Source: Pythium myriotylum (lineage: Eukaryota > Oomycota > Peronosporomycetes > Pythiales > Pythiaceae). From it: a stretch of 64,000 nucleotides of DNA. Shown piece by piece: positions 12,812 to 22,490 of the stretch (its first letter is position 1; every line of letters starts with the position of its first letter). Below the pieces are notes generated by a model. It had not been told where the DNA came from. It worked only from the letters and a program-made list of their open reading frames with translations, and ran no database searches. The stretch lies in NCBI GenBank assembly GCA_023091665.1, contig JALJCQ010000012.1:2790001-2854000 (forward strand). Direction: 5' to 3'. The position numbers and the translations under genes are program-made.

Positions 12812-13999
12812 CTATCCTTTGCACCTTTTGGTCGTCCACGTTTCTTCGGTTGAGCTGTCGTTGTGGGCGAGGCAGGATCGGGGTCGACTGCTATCGCGAC
12901 AGGATAGTTGGATGCTTCTGAGGGTTGACCGTGTCATCCGTCCCGTTGGAGTGAATACATCAGGTGCAATTTGTACAATGCTGTGCAGATGAAGGATGCG
13001 TCGTACGTCCTTCTCACCTTGACCGTTGTATGGGTCCTTGTGAATCTCCTTCGTCGACGGCTGTTCGAATGTGAAAGCCGATCTAGAGGCGTCATCGTCG
13101 TCACCAAGTTTCGGGAAGGTTTGTTCATCGAATTCACACATGGTGATGTGTGCCGTAAATAGATCTCCTGTTTGAGGACTTGGGTAACGGATAATCGATG
13201 ATGATTGGAAACCTACGTATACCCCAAGCTGGCGCCTGGGTCCGAGCTTGGTTCGTTGGTGTGGAGGTATGGGGACGTATACCGCACAACCAAAGATCCT
13301 CAGGTGCTTTAGTGATGGTGGAAACCCATGAACAAGTTCATATGGCGAAGGCCCAACATCAGAAGCAGGCCTGGACCGGATGAGAGCTATCGCATGAATA
13401 ACGGCATGACCCCAACCAGATATCGGCAGGTTTGATCGCAGTAGCAAAGGTCGAGCGATCATCTGGATCTGGTTCACAAAGTTCTCCGCATTCGTGTTGC
13501 GAGCGTATGGTACGGAAGTCTCTAGGTTTATTCCGCTAGACGTGCAGAACTCCTGGAATGACTTCGAGACGTACTCGGATGCGTTGTCGACACGAACATT
13601 CTTGATGCTGTGCTCCGCGAACTGCGTCTTAAAGTGAATGATGCTAGCTAGCAGCTTTGGCATCACTTCGTTTCGAGAAGTGAGCAGTTGAACCTGCGAG
13701 AACCGAGCCGATGTGTCTTTCACAACCATGAAGTAGTTGAAGGGACCCGATGGTGGAGATATCGGGCCGCACACATCGCTCACCAGAATGTCGAGGACAC
13801 TGCGTGGTATGATCTTCTCGCCGTGGAGCTTGACCTTCCGGTGGTTTTGAAGTTTTCCCATCGCACACGGTCTGCACAGTCGTTTGCTATGAGTGGCAAA
13901 GTTACTCTGCTTCAGTGGCATGCCAACCACCGCTCTCGACATTCTCTTCATCATGTCCCTGCCTGGATGACCTGACCGACCGTGCCACTGCTCATACAC
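12812..13999 (-). pseudogene. copia integrase region
   Basis: This is the longest surviving frame of the element (395 codons). It starts with the GAG-pre-integrase zinc region, WHGRSGH...CRPCAMGK. The catalytic DDE core follows: Asp in VSDVCGP, Asp in VRVDNASEY, and Glu in ARNTNAENFV. Next come the usual LRIFGCAVYV and GVYVGFQ blocks. The DDE triad looks intact, but the protein is isolated from protease and RT by frameshifts. Confidence 0.9.
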
Positions 14000-14062
14000 G
14001 CTCGTCTCGGTTAAATGAGGAGCGGATGTGCCAATCGTGTCGTGGATGACACTAGCCGCACA

Positions 14063-14520
14063 CTATGGCGTCGGAGTGATGAAAGTGACATAGAGTCTGT
14101 TGCCATTTTCCTTACATTCCTCCACGATCTGACTTTTCGCATTCAAATGCAAGCACTCCCTGCCATCGGGGAGAGTAGCTGTGTTGACGTGCAATCCATT
14201 CTTCCGTATGTCGGCAAAGTCGATCAAGTTCCAAGAAGCGGATAGTGCGAAGATTGCCTTGGTGATGTTGATCGTAGTTCCATTAGGCAACTGGACTTGT
14301 GCTATCCAGCACCCTTGGCGATCGACGCAACACCGCCACTTGTCTTGACTTTGGTGGGCGTTTGCGATGCCTCGAGTGACGTAAAGAACTTCCAATTTCC
14401 TAGGATAGCGTTGGTTGTTCCTGAGTGTATGAGGCAGGAGTCATGTTCGCTCTCACTACTACTGTAGCACTCAACGCAGTTTGCTTCAGCTTCGTCACTG
14501 TCATCGGACAAGTTCGTCAT
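14063..14520 (-). pseudogene. copia protease and linker remnant
   Basis: The frame 14520-14302 contains CLIHSGTTNAIL, which aligns with the DSG(A/T)T active-site motif of copia aspartic protease. The catalytic Asp position reads His, so the protease would be inactive even without frameshifts. A second frame (14395-14063) continues with the usual protease-to-integrase linker, including LPNGTTINITKAIFA and PDGRECLHLNAK. Confidence 0.75.
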
Positions 14521-15452
14521 GGACGTGGCTTTATTGAAGACGATGGTCCTCTGCCCTTCCCCCTCATCGTCTGCAACGACTTAGCGTTTCGCAGTGACTC
14601 TTGGTAAAGCTTGACGTGGAACGCAGGTGTGGGACACTTCGCAGCCCAGTGACCTCTCAGACCACACTTTCTGCATGCGTTGTTCGAATCCGAGTTGTAG
14701 AATGCCTTGTGTGCCCCAGGCTTCCTGTTCCCTGACGAGAGCTTCCGTCCCTTCCCATTGCTCCTCCACTGCTTCTTTCTATGACGGCGCTGATGTGGCT
14801 TATCTTGTTGACGTGGAGCTTCCCCATAGTTGATTTCAGCCTTTAACGGCTTTTCAGGCGTGCCCGGGACGCGTCGCTCATCGTGGTTGCGCTGAATCAA
14901 CAGGCCGTGCTTCTCATCGAGCAGTAGGGTAGCTACCACATTGTCGAAAGTTGTATGGTTCATGCGGCGATACTTTGTAGCCAGTATGCGTTCCGCCGGA
15001 CTGAGCGTCGTGAGGGTCCTGTCGATCTTGTCCAACTCCGTCAACTTCTTACCACGCCACGAGAGCTCGCTCGCTATGCTGTACGGCTTTTTGTGTACTC
15101 GGTGACTGTCTTGGAGTTGTAGAAACAGAGTTTGTTCCATTCATCGTTCAGGAGTGGCAACATTGCTTGCTTTCGATACGACGCAGACTTCTCCAAATTA
15201 CAGCGGGGTTGCGTTCCTCAAGGTAATTTAACTTCAAGGCTTTGTGCAGGTGCCAGAGGATCAGACACACTGCGCGGGCAGCGTCTTTGCAACTTCCCTC
15301 CTCGTAGTGCCGCTGGGTATGACAAAGTTTTCATCGATGGTGTCGCTAAGGCCTTCGGTGCATATGTTGTTGTAGCACTCTAGTGACCACACGATGTAGT
15401 TCTCGCCACCGATGTCCAGCGCTGGGAATTTCAACTTCTCTAGGTTCGGCAT
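14517..15452 (-). pseudogene. copia gag region with zinc knuckle
   Basis: The frame opens at 15452 with MPNLEKLKFPALDIGGENY, the start of a copia-type gag polyprotein, and stops near 15261. Gag continues in another frame from about 15140 to 14517. Near the C-terminus is a retroviral zinc knuckle, CRKCGLRGHWAAKC (C-x2-C-x4-H-x4-C), within a basic Arg/Lys-rich region, consistent with nucleocapsid RNA binding. The break between the two parts makes it non-functional. Confidence 0.85.
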
Positions 15453-15529
15453 GGTAGGAATGTCAGCTCCGTCAAAGGTGCTATGTCTTGTTGGGCGAGG
15501 ATGCTTAGCCGAACCGTATTTGTCACAAC

Positions 15530-16312
15530 CTCACGAACGCCAACGACGATCAAACAGATCACATTCCAATTCGGCTATTATTCTACATCGGCATGCCCGT
15601 GATGTTTACCAGAAAGCACCCAGACCTGCGCGAGGCAGACGCGATTGCAAATGGGGTCTTGGGATTCATCGTCGGATTCATTCCGGCATCAGCGCCAGAA
15701 TCGTTTGATGCGAGTGTGGTTGATAGGGTGAGAATAATCAAGTTCAAGCAGCTGCCTAAGCTTCTTCTCCTGAAGATACTCTCGTCAATGAAGACATTCG
15801 TGTCCGGGTTTCCACCAGGCGTCATTGGCCTGCCACCTTTGACGGCCAGACTGAACCTCGAGAAGATTCCGAACCTTGCTCAAGCATCTGTGACTGTCCT
15901 TCAATTCTCTGTTGTACCTGCATTTGCTTGAATGATAGAGAAGTTGCAAAGTCAAACCTGCCATGATAGGATTGTAGTCACAAAACTGGAGCGCCAACAT
16001 GCATTGCCACCTCAAACTTTGTATGTCGCGCTGTCTCGAGCCACCAGCCTCGCAAAAGTATTTCTGACTGAGCAGATCACGAAAGAATACTTCAAGAGTG
16101 GGTGGATTCGGAAACTCAATTGCGACCGAAACGAAAAGGTTTCTGAAACACAAATAAGTCGCCTTCATCGAGTCAGATTAAGATTTGTGTACTCTGATTC
16201 GCATGGTGGGTCGTGCACATTCAGGGTCATAGCACAAAGACACACACCGGGCTTTGAAGTGGTTGCTGCAATGCACACATCCAGATCGATCCTCATCAAG
16301 CTGTCCGCTTGA
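15530..16312 (+). pseudogene. PIF1-type helicase C-terminal relic
   Basis: One reading frame, interrupted by a TGA at 15929-15931, holds late PIF1-helicase motifs. These are LLFYIGMPVMFTR, AIANGVLGFIVGF, the PPGVIGLPPLTAR block, SQTCHDRIVVTKL and LPPQTLYVALSRATSL; the last corresponds to motif VI with its VALSRA signature. Walker A and B and everything N-terminal are missing. Such copies are common in oomycetes as host-gene duplicates or parts of Helitrons. I see no Rep domain, so I cannot decide which. Copia gag lies head-to-head about 80 bp away, suggesting that insertion removed the 5' part. Confidence 0.8.
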
Positions 16313-16601
16313 TGCCGACCTCGCGGCTGTGGGCTGCCGCCACATCAAGCCATTCTCTTTGAGAGAGCAGTTGACGCCGCGACAGCAAATCCATGAGCGA
16401 AAGAAGCTCTTCCTCGGTGTAGCCGCGCCCGCGCCCGCCTTGCGATGCATCCAGTGGCTCGGACATTGGGCAATGCGTTGAGGACAGCGTTGACACGCAA
16501 CGGCACTTTTGATCCTCATTTCGCAACCTGAGAATTGTGCAGCGCGTGGCTTGAAACGTCAGCGTTGGCCTCACGCTGATGTTTAGCTGCACAAATCTCA
16601 C
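16296..16601 (-). pseudogene. Myb/SANT-like fragment of a dispersed oomycete gene family
   Basis: A minus-strand frame contains GRGRGYTEEELLSLMDLL followed by a second helix segment with a conserved-looking Trp (QREWLDVAAAH). This resembles the GKGYS-EE-L-x-LL start of a repeat-family Myb-like DNA-binding domain frequent in oomycete genomes. Only one helix pair remains and no longer product can be assembled. Assignment is by resemblance only. Confidence 0.35.
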
Positions 16602-16922
16602 ATAAACGCTGCGAATGGTACCAATATGTGCTTGCGGATAGGTTTATTTGAGTTTCCGATTCCACCCAGTTTCACACCAAGACAACCAACAACTCTAGAG
16701 ACAAGATGACTGGTTCTACTAGTAACTATACCTCCATACGCAGCCTCGTTTGTTGCGAATGGATTTCGCTCTTGATCTTTGGAGCAGACGTATAAGAATG
16801 TTCGGTAAACACAAATATACGCGAGCAAGTGCTTGACTAACCAAGCTCACAGTGTGTCACTTGAATTGCAGCAGCGTGCAATCGCTTAGAGATCCCGTGC
16901 CGAGCAACGCGAGGCGCCACAG

Positions 16923-17051
16923 TGGGGCTAGGAAGGTCTGCTTACACGTCGCAGACTAAGCTTTCAGCGTGCACCGCGTATTTTTGGAGCCAATTTCGTC
17001 TGCGACGTGTGAACATGATGTGTGACGTGTGAACAGGCTTCCCTAGCCCCA
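16923..17051. repeat. MITE-like foldback element
   Basis: The left end tggggctagg-aag...cttacacgtcgcagac (from 16923) and the right end gtctgcgacgtgtgaac...cttccctagcccca (to 17051) are imperfect reverse complements. They contain a 13 bp perfect core (acacgtcgcagac / gtctgcgacgtgt). The right arm carries an extra copy of gacgtgtgaaca. Size about 130 bp with no coding capacity. No target-site duplication was recognised. Confidence 0.7.
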
Positions 17052-17411
17052 TTGCATTATCTTGAAATGGAACTTTTTGTTTCCCGATTGCATTTATTTT
17101 GAAATTTTGTTTGCAATTTTGTCGACTCGACAGTATTGTCGTTTGCATTCGAATTTGTGAGGAATGCCCAATCGAATCGTTTTGGGCAATCATTTTCAAA
17201 TCCATTCGATCGATATTCAACCAACCAGAGCTTCGAATTTCAAAAGACCTAACCACTCTCCCATTCTTATCCACGCCGCGGACAGACAAGCATCACTTCG
17301 CCTGCTCTGATTGGCCTAAAAACAAATCTAAATCGATTCGGATATCTTCCTGTTTCAGTGCCAGTTCCACAAATTTTGGTGAAAACGACAATACCTGAAA
17401 ACACCATCTGG

Positions 17412-17945
17412 CCCGTTCCCAACCAGTTCCATGCATGCATGTATATCAGGTTTAAGCTCTGTGATTGGTGATTCTTGGGTCAGAAATGTTTGCGGAAACT
17501 TCACAAAATGAATGTATTTTCTTCCAATCGTTGTTCGCAAGAGCAGTTTGACACGTGGTTAAAACCCTAGAAGTGTCTCCACCCGTATCGGGTATCTTGG
17601 TCTGCGCGCCTTCTTTAACTCGATGACGCACTATCTCTCGTTTGCGCCGCTGCAGTCCTTCGACCCTGGCGAATCGTGAACTGGTACGGCAACAACATGT
17701 CGTCGGTCGATTTGATGGTCCCTATCAGTGTCGGCAACGTGCTAGCCATTGCATTTTTCACAGCTTGTCAGCTTGCAACTGGATGCTTTGTTTTCATGCC
17801 ATCAATTTTGAGGATTTTGACACGTGTTGAGGAGCTCGATCAGCTTGCTAAACAATTATTTTTGTCGAATCAACGCAGACTGGACTTTTTTTTTGCAAAC
17901 CCGAGCAAGCGTGCATGCTCGAGAAACGAACTGGTTGGGAACGGG
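17412..17945. repeat. 18 bp perfect inverted repeats 500 bp apart
   Basis: cccgttcccaaccagttc (17412-17429) is the exact reverse complement of 17928-17945. An 18 bp perfect match at this distance suggests terminal inverted repeats of a small non-autonomous DNA transposon, or two inverted copies of a repeat. The short open frame at 17676 lies partly inside. No target-site duplication was identified. Confidence 0.6.
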
Positions 17946-18125
17946 CCTCAGAAACGCTCTTTCCAACGGTACCAATTGACCCCAGATTTCAATATTGCGG
18001 TTAAGACAAGTTATGATATAAATGCCCTCAGTTCGTTTCGAACTGAACGGGTTACACTAAATAGTTATCCTCTATTATCGACTACATCCTGCATTATTAG
18101 ATACTGTATCCACTTGACGCATTAA
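17676..18125 (+). CDS. Hypothetical ORF with one hydrophobic segment
   Basis: Open frame of 149 codons from an ATG at 17676. The N-terminal third is hydrophobic (MVPISVGNVLAIAFFTACQL) and could form one or two membrane segments; the rest is unremarkable. It overlaps an inverted-repeat structure, its codon use is not as G/C-biased as neighbouring host genes, and I recognise no family. It could be a fragment of a membrane-protein gene carried by a repeat, or chance. Confidence 0.2.
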   Translation: MNWYGNNMSSVDLMVPISVGNVLAIAFFTACQLATGCFVFMPSILRILTRVEELDQLAKQLFLSNQRRLDFFFANPSKRACSRNELVGNGPQKRSFQRYQLTPDFNIAVKTSYDINALSSFRTERVTLNSYPLLSTTSCIIRYCIHLTH

Positions 18126-18370
18126 GTTGCGCTTATGGTGCGTGATTAAGCAGACATGCTTGACCATGGACCTCTCCCGTCAAACCACCACCAGTTCCCA
18201 CGCCGTTCCCTCCGGAGCTCACTTCGCGATCGCCCGCGAGCCCGCGCGCCGCTAACAGCCAACTGTTGTCATCCCTCAGGACGCAACCGTCGTCTCTACA
18301 CACAACCGCCAAGTCTCGCTGTGCCTGTCTTTCCGAGCCCATCGACGCCTCTCTTAAACCGTCGCCAATA

Positions 18371-18769
18371 ATGAGCTGGCACACGTTTTTCGATCTCACG
18401 GGCCTCGCGGGCTCGTTCATCATTTCCTTTGGTCTCGTCCCTCAAGTGGCGAAGGTGTACGAGACGAAGAGCGCGATCGACTTTAGCTACTCGTTCCTGT
18501 TCATGTACTCGCTCGGACTCGGCATGACAGTTCTGTACGCCGTGGGCGAGGCGCTCTGGCCTATCTTCATCCCGTGCTCCATGGAGTTTCTCGGCGCACT
18601 GCTGCTGCTCATCATGAAGCTCGTGTACGACAAGAACGAGGTTGTCGTCGAAGTCAATGAAAAGGGCGAGCGGCGCCACCTTCTCGTGAACGCCGCCGTC
18701 GCGCGCGCCCCGTGCAAAACGTGCAATTGCAGCTGCGGCGGCGTCACATCGCCAGCCCCAGCCATCTAA
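18371..18769 (+). CDS. SemiSWEET / PQ-loop small membrane transporter
   Basis: 132 residues, three predicted membrane segments (about 7-22, 41-58 and 62-84), equal to one MtN3/PQ-loop triple-helix unit. The Pro-Gln signature sits at residues 24-25 (GLVPQVAKVYETKS), as in SemiSWEETs and PQ-loop proteins, which work as dimers of the three-helix unit to move sugars or other small solutes. The C-terminal tail is short and Cys-rich (CKTCNCSCGG), which is unusual. The start was chosen because ATG 18371 is followed immediately by conserved sequence. Eukaryotic family members normally have a tandem duplication with seven helices, so a single-unit eukaryotic form is noteworthy. The substrate cannot be inferred. 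Confidence 0.8.
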   Translation: MSWHTFFDLTGLAGSFIISFGLVPQVAKVYETKSAIDFSYSFLFMYSLGLGMTVLYAVGEALWPIFIPCSMEFLGALLLLIMKLVYDKNEVVVEVNEKGERRHLLVNAAVARAPCKTCNCSCGGVTSPAPAI

Positions 18770-19022
18770 GTGTCCTTCTCGCACGGACGGCTCGCTCGAG
18801 CGGTCGTTCCTACTAGTGCTTTTCAATAGATCTTCATTTTCGCCCCTGGTTGTCTGTCGGCTGCGTCCGACTTGTTGAGCTGGATTTCGCGTTATTTATG
18901 GACATTTTCGCGTGTGTTATGGTATTTTAGGCTTCCGTGGCGTTATTTTGGGCGCTCGCTCGCCCCCGCCACTCCATTTCCAGCGGCCGACAAGCGTCCC
19001 CACCGACCTCGTGACGAGAGCC

Positions 19023-20294
19023 ATGCCGCCGAAGAAGCAGAACGGGCCGTCGAAGAAGGCGGAGCAGAAGCGCAAGGAGAAGATCGTCGAGGACAAGACG
19101 TTCGGTCTCAAGAACAAGAACAAGAGCGCCAAGGTGCAGAAGTATGTGCAGGAGGTGGAGAAGCAGGTCAAGGGCGCCAACTCGCGCGCCGACCGCGCCA
19201 AGGCCGACGCCGCCGCCAAGGCGCGCAAGGCCAAGGAGGCCGAGGAGGCCATGAAGAACCTCCTGGTCGCGTCCATCACACAGCCCAAGGTGCGTCGCTG
19301 GGCTGTCGACCTTCTAGAACAACTGGCCATGGGTTCACTCACGCGACGACGACATGCAGGTGCCTCCGGGTGTGGACCCCAAGTCGATCGTGTGCGAGTT
19401 CTTCAAGGCCGGCGCGTGTACCAAGGGCACGCGCTGTAAGTTCGCGCACGATCTGAACGTGGCGAAGAAGGCCGACAAGATCGACCTCTACTCGGACACG
19501 CGCCAGGACGACACGATGGACAAGTGGGACCAGGACAAGCTCGAACAGGTCGTGGCTGAGAAGCACGGCAAGGGCATCGTGACCACCACCGACATCGTGC
19601 GTCGCGCGTTTCTTTTCTTTTCCGGTCGAGTGTGTAGTTCGTCATTGACTTACATGTCTCTTGAACAGGTCTGCAAGCACTTCTTGGATGCGATCGAAAA
19701 GTCACTCTACGGCTGGTTCTGGGTCTGCCCAAACGGTGGTAAGGCCTGTAAGTACCGCCACGCGTTACCGCCGGGCTACGTCTACAAGTCCAAGAAGGAC
19801 CGCGAGGCTGAGAAGGAGAAGAAGGTTGAGGAGATCTCGATCGAGGAGATCATTGAGCAGCAGCGCGCCAAGCTCGGCCCCACTGGTGGCACGCCAGTGA
19901 CTGCCGAGACGTTGGCAGCGTACAAGAAGGAGAAGCTCGAGCGCAAGCGAAAGGAGGAGGAGAAGAAGCAGAAGGAGTTGATGAAGAAGACTGGCGGCAG
20001 AGGCATCAGTACGTGGTTCAGGAGACCGTCGAGGGGCTGGAGCCCGATTCAGAGACTGATTTCTTGTCCGTGTGTGTTCTTGCAGTGAGTGGTCGTGCGC
20101 TGTTCACGTTCGATCCGACATTGTTCCGCGACGATGCAGATGCCGACGACGACAAGTACTCAGTGCACTCGTGCAACGAAGACGACGAGGACGACGGCGC
20201 GGAGGAGAAGGCGCCAGTCGATGCGATCAGCGAAGGTGTGGACAAGAGCCTCTATTTACAGGATGTGGACGATCTCGATTCCTTGAAGGAGTGA
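19023..20294 (+). CDS. ZC3H15/Tma46-type CCCH zinc-finger protein (DRG1-binding, DFRP1)
   Basis: Four exons by GT-AG rules: 19023-19289, 19360-19596, 19669-20008 and 20086-20294, joining to 350 residues, close to yeast Tma46. The basic N-terminus [20 protein letters not shown] and the FGLKNKN stretch are family hallmarks. Two CCCH fingers follow: [19 protein letters not shown] in exon 2 and [19 protein letters not shown]...[11 protein letters not shown] in exon 3. A Lys/Glu helix (the DRG-binding region in homologues) follows, then an [10 protein letters not shown] block and an acidic tail. Family knowledge: it binds and stabilises the ribosome-associated GTPase DRG1/Rbg1 in the cytoplasm and supports translation. 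Introns are 70, 72 and 77 bp with GTGCGT or GTACGT donors. Confidence 0.93.
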
Positions 20295-20460
20295 ACTTCC
20301 GTTTCCTGATCGCGGTTATCGATTGTTTGTTCATCATAAGCGAGAACTCACCCCACTCATGCGGCGGCGGGCACAGTCGACGCGATCGAAAAGCAACCCG
20401 AATAGTTATGTGGGAATAGAGTGATGTCCGAGCCTGAGCTCCGATGAAAATATCAACTGT

Positions 20461-21320
20461 CTATACCTCTTGCGACTCTGTCATAGCTACTTGACTGTCC
20501 TCAACAGCACCCCCTTGTGTATCTTGGTCCTCGTTCTCCTGCCCAAATGAAAAGATGGTATTGCCAGCGCGCTGTAGACGCCCCAACAGTTTTTCGCATC
20601 GCTAAGGGCAGACACATTTTCCCCAGTAGGTAAACTGCCCTCTTGAACCTCAACGAACAAACAGACCCACCTCCTCCTGCGCGACATTCAATTGGTCCAT
20701 TTCAGCTTGGATCGCTTCTCCCTCGGCTGCCAGCGCTCTGCAAAGCCCCCATCGTGCAGTCAGTGGCCACGGACACCACCCAGACCAACCATGCAGTACC
20801 ACTTTACCTGTAGTTTGTGACGAAGTTATTTGCGACATCAGCAAGCTAAATAGACCACTCCCCGAGTCAGTTCTCCCGATGCCGAGCTCGCATTCTCGCC
20901 ACCCAGCCCGCTCACCTGCTGAAGGATCTCCTCGATGGACGCGGACGCCGACACCAGCGCGTCGTCTGCCTCCTCCTCCTCCTCTTCTTCTTCTCCGTCT
21001 GGCCTCTGCGGCTCTTCGCTCTCCGGACCAGTGGGTTCCACGTCGGCCCCCGGTGTCTCTGGTTGCGCCTGGCTCTCCTCCTCGTCCTCGTACTGCGTCT
21101 CCAGCATGATCGGCAGCAAGTCGTCGTCGTCGGGCGCGCTCTCGAGCGAGGCCATGAGCTGCGCGTCGTCGGCGTCGAACGAGAGCGCGGGCTCGACGGC
21201 ACGTCGTCCGTCCTCCTGCGCACCGTCGAGCGCCTCCTTGGCGGGCGTGTCATCTCTCCTCTTGCGTCGTCCCCCCGCGTCGTCCGTGCTCCGTCGCTTG
21301 CGTGCACTGCGCGGCGCCAT
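20461..21320 (-). CDS. Acidic coiled-coil protein, four exons, unknown function
   Basis: Minus-strand gene. Exon 1 is 21320-20916, exon 2 20845-20808 (38 nt), exon 3 20737-20671 and exon 4 20601-20461, giving 216 residues with consistent phases and GT-AG borders. The N-terminus is basic (MAPRSARKRRSTDD), like a nuclear localisation signal. A long Asp/Glu-rich middle includes a run of nine Glu. The last third is an amphipathic helix (LADVANNFVTNYRALAAEGE, AEMDQLNVAQEE, CEKLLGRLQRAGN) likely to form a coiled coil. I do not recognise the family; nuclear or kinetochore adaptor proteins have this build, but that is only a guess. Without splicing it looks like a 160-residue ORF ending in intron 1. 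Confidence 0.7.
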
Positions 21321-21714
21321 TGTCGTTTCCCCTCGCGCGTTTCCCTTTGGGGAGGCAGGCGAATCGACCGTGGAAGGATTTCTGCCAAAGGCAACTTCAA
21401 CCTTCTGGGATCTGAGGCGCGTCAGATCTGAGACGCCGTTCCATCTGAGGAGAACTCATTTCTTAGAGAGGGGGACGTCTGACGAAGTCTGTGTTGTCGC
21501 TGGAAGTGCGCGGCCGACCTCGCAACCGCGGGCGGGAAGATCGCGCGCGCTGCATGCACGCGGCGTTGCTCACAATCCAAACGCTCAGCACCCTCGCGAC
21601 CGTGAGCCCCGCGCACGGGACCAAGCCTCGATCGTCGCACTCCAGCTCAGCTCTAGCTGATTCGCCGTCGGTCCATCCCTCCCACTAAACGGCAACGCAC
21701 GCTGTTAGACCTCC

Positions 21715-22236
21715 ATGAGTGTTCCTATCTATGCGACTGTCTACCAGCGACTGCGTGGCGTGCGAAGGCGAGAAGAGGAGCGCGTGAGCGAGCAGAGCGA
21801 GCTCCCCATTCCACCAGATTCTGCGCACCGCCTCAAGCTCGCCGGTTTCCATCTCGAGTCGGACATGCCCCCGCGCCATTCGGCATCGACGGCCTCCTCA
21901 TCCACGTGGCGGTACCGTGGAAACAGCAGACGCTCAGATCTACAGTCGGACTCCAGACCACCACGCCACCAAGACGAGCGGCGATACTTGACACAAGCCC
22001 GATCGACGACTCCGATCGCTGGTGACGTCTTCGCTATGCACCCCGATCTCTTGTACAGTCCGGCAAGCAGTGCGACTAGCCAAGAGCAGCGTTCATTTAG
22101 CCCCATCCAGTATCTACGGAAAATGCGCTCGAGCGGCGAAGCCGTCTCGCCGTCGCAATCGTCTCGGAGCGGGTCACCCAGCGTCATCTTCATTGACTGT
22201 CCCCCCTCGTGCCCCTCTACGCCGCGCATGGCCTAA
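21715..22236 (+). CDS. Hypothetical Ser/Arg-rich protein
   Basis: Open frame of 173 codons from ATG 21715; a second ATG at codon 50 (MPPRHSASTAS) is also possible. The product is rich in Ser, Arg and Pro, has no membrane segment and looks disordered. The C-terminal half (QEQRSFSPIQYLRKMRSSGE, SPSVIFIDCPPSCPSTP) looks more protein-like than chance. It lies 250 bp ahead of STT3 on the same strand and divergent from the coiled-coil gene. No family recognised. Confidence 0.4.
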   Translation: MSVPIYATVYQRLRGVRRREEERVSEQSELPIPPDSAHRLKLAGFHLESDMPPRHSASTASSSTWRYRGNSRRSDLQSDSRPPRHQDERRYLTQARSTTPIAGDVFAMHPDLLYSPASSATSQEQRSFSPIQYLRKMRSSGEAVSPSQSSRSGSPSVIFIDCPPSCPSTPRMA

Positions 22237-22490
22237 TTAGTAAACTATTAACCGTCATATAGAAATATTTACCATCCTCTCACTCTCGCGCGCAGTTGTT
22301 CTCCCTTGGGACATGGTCATCAGCGAGTCCATGTCCACTGGAGGAGAAGGCAGTGACTGTTGGCTCACTTCGGGTGAGAAAGGCAACCACTTTGACCATC
22401 ACTCCTCCAATGAGAGGTCACCGGAAGGTCGCACGAAGGTTCTGTCTGATCTGCAGGTATCCCCTCACGAGCTCCGAGGCCCCGACGGTG

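Larger units (their letters stand above)
11130..15460 (-). mobile_element. Decayed Ty1/copia retrotransposon
   Basis: Reading the minus strand from about 15452 down to about 11150 gives the complete copia order: gag with zinc knuckle, protease, integrase, reverse transcriptase, RNase H. The reading is broken by several frameshifts and stops. The last recognisable motif is the RNase H C-terminus (ASEKNLADLFTKSLESN, near 11180-11240). I could not define LTR ends, so the limits are those of the coding homology. Its 3' end faces the 3' end of the + strand copia fragment. Upstream it abuts a helicase relic, as if inserted into or next to it. Confidence 0.9.

Noticed and set aside
15530..16312. Helitron
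   Set aside because: Only the helicase C-terminus is present; no Rep domain, TC...CTRR ends or hairpin seen.
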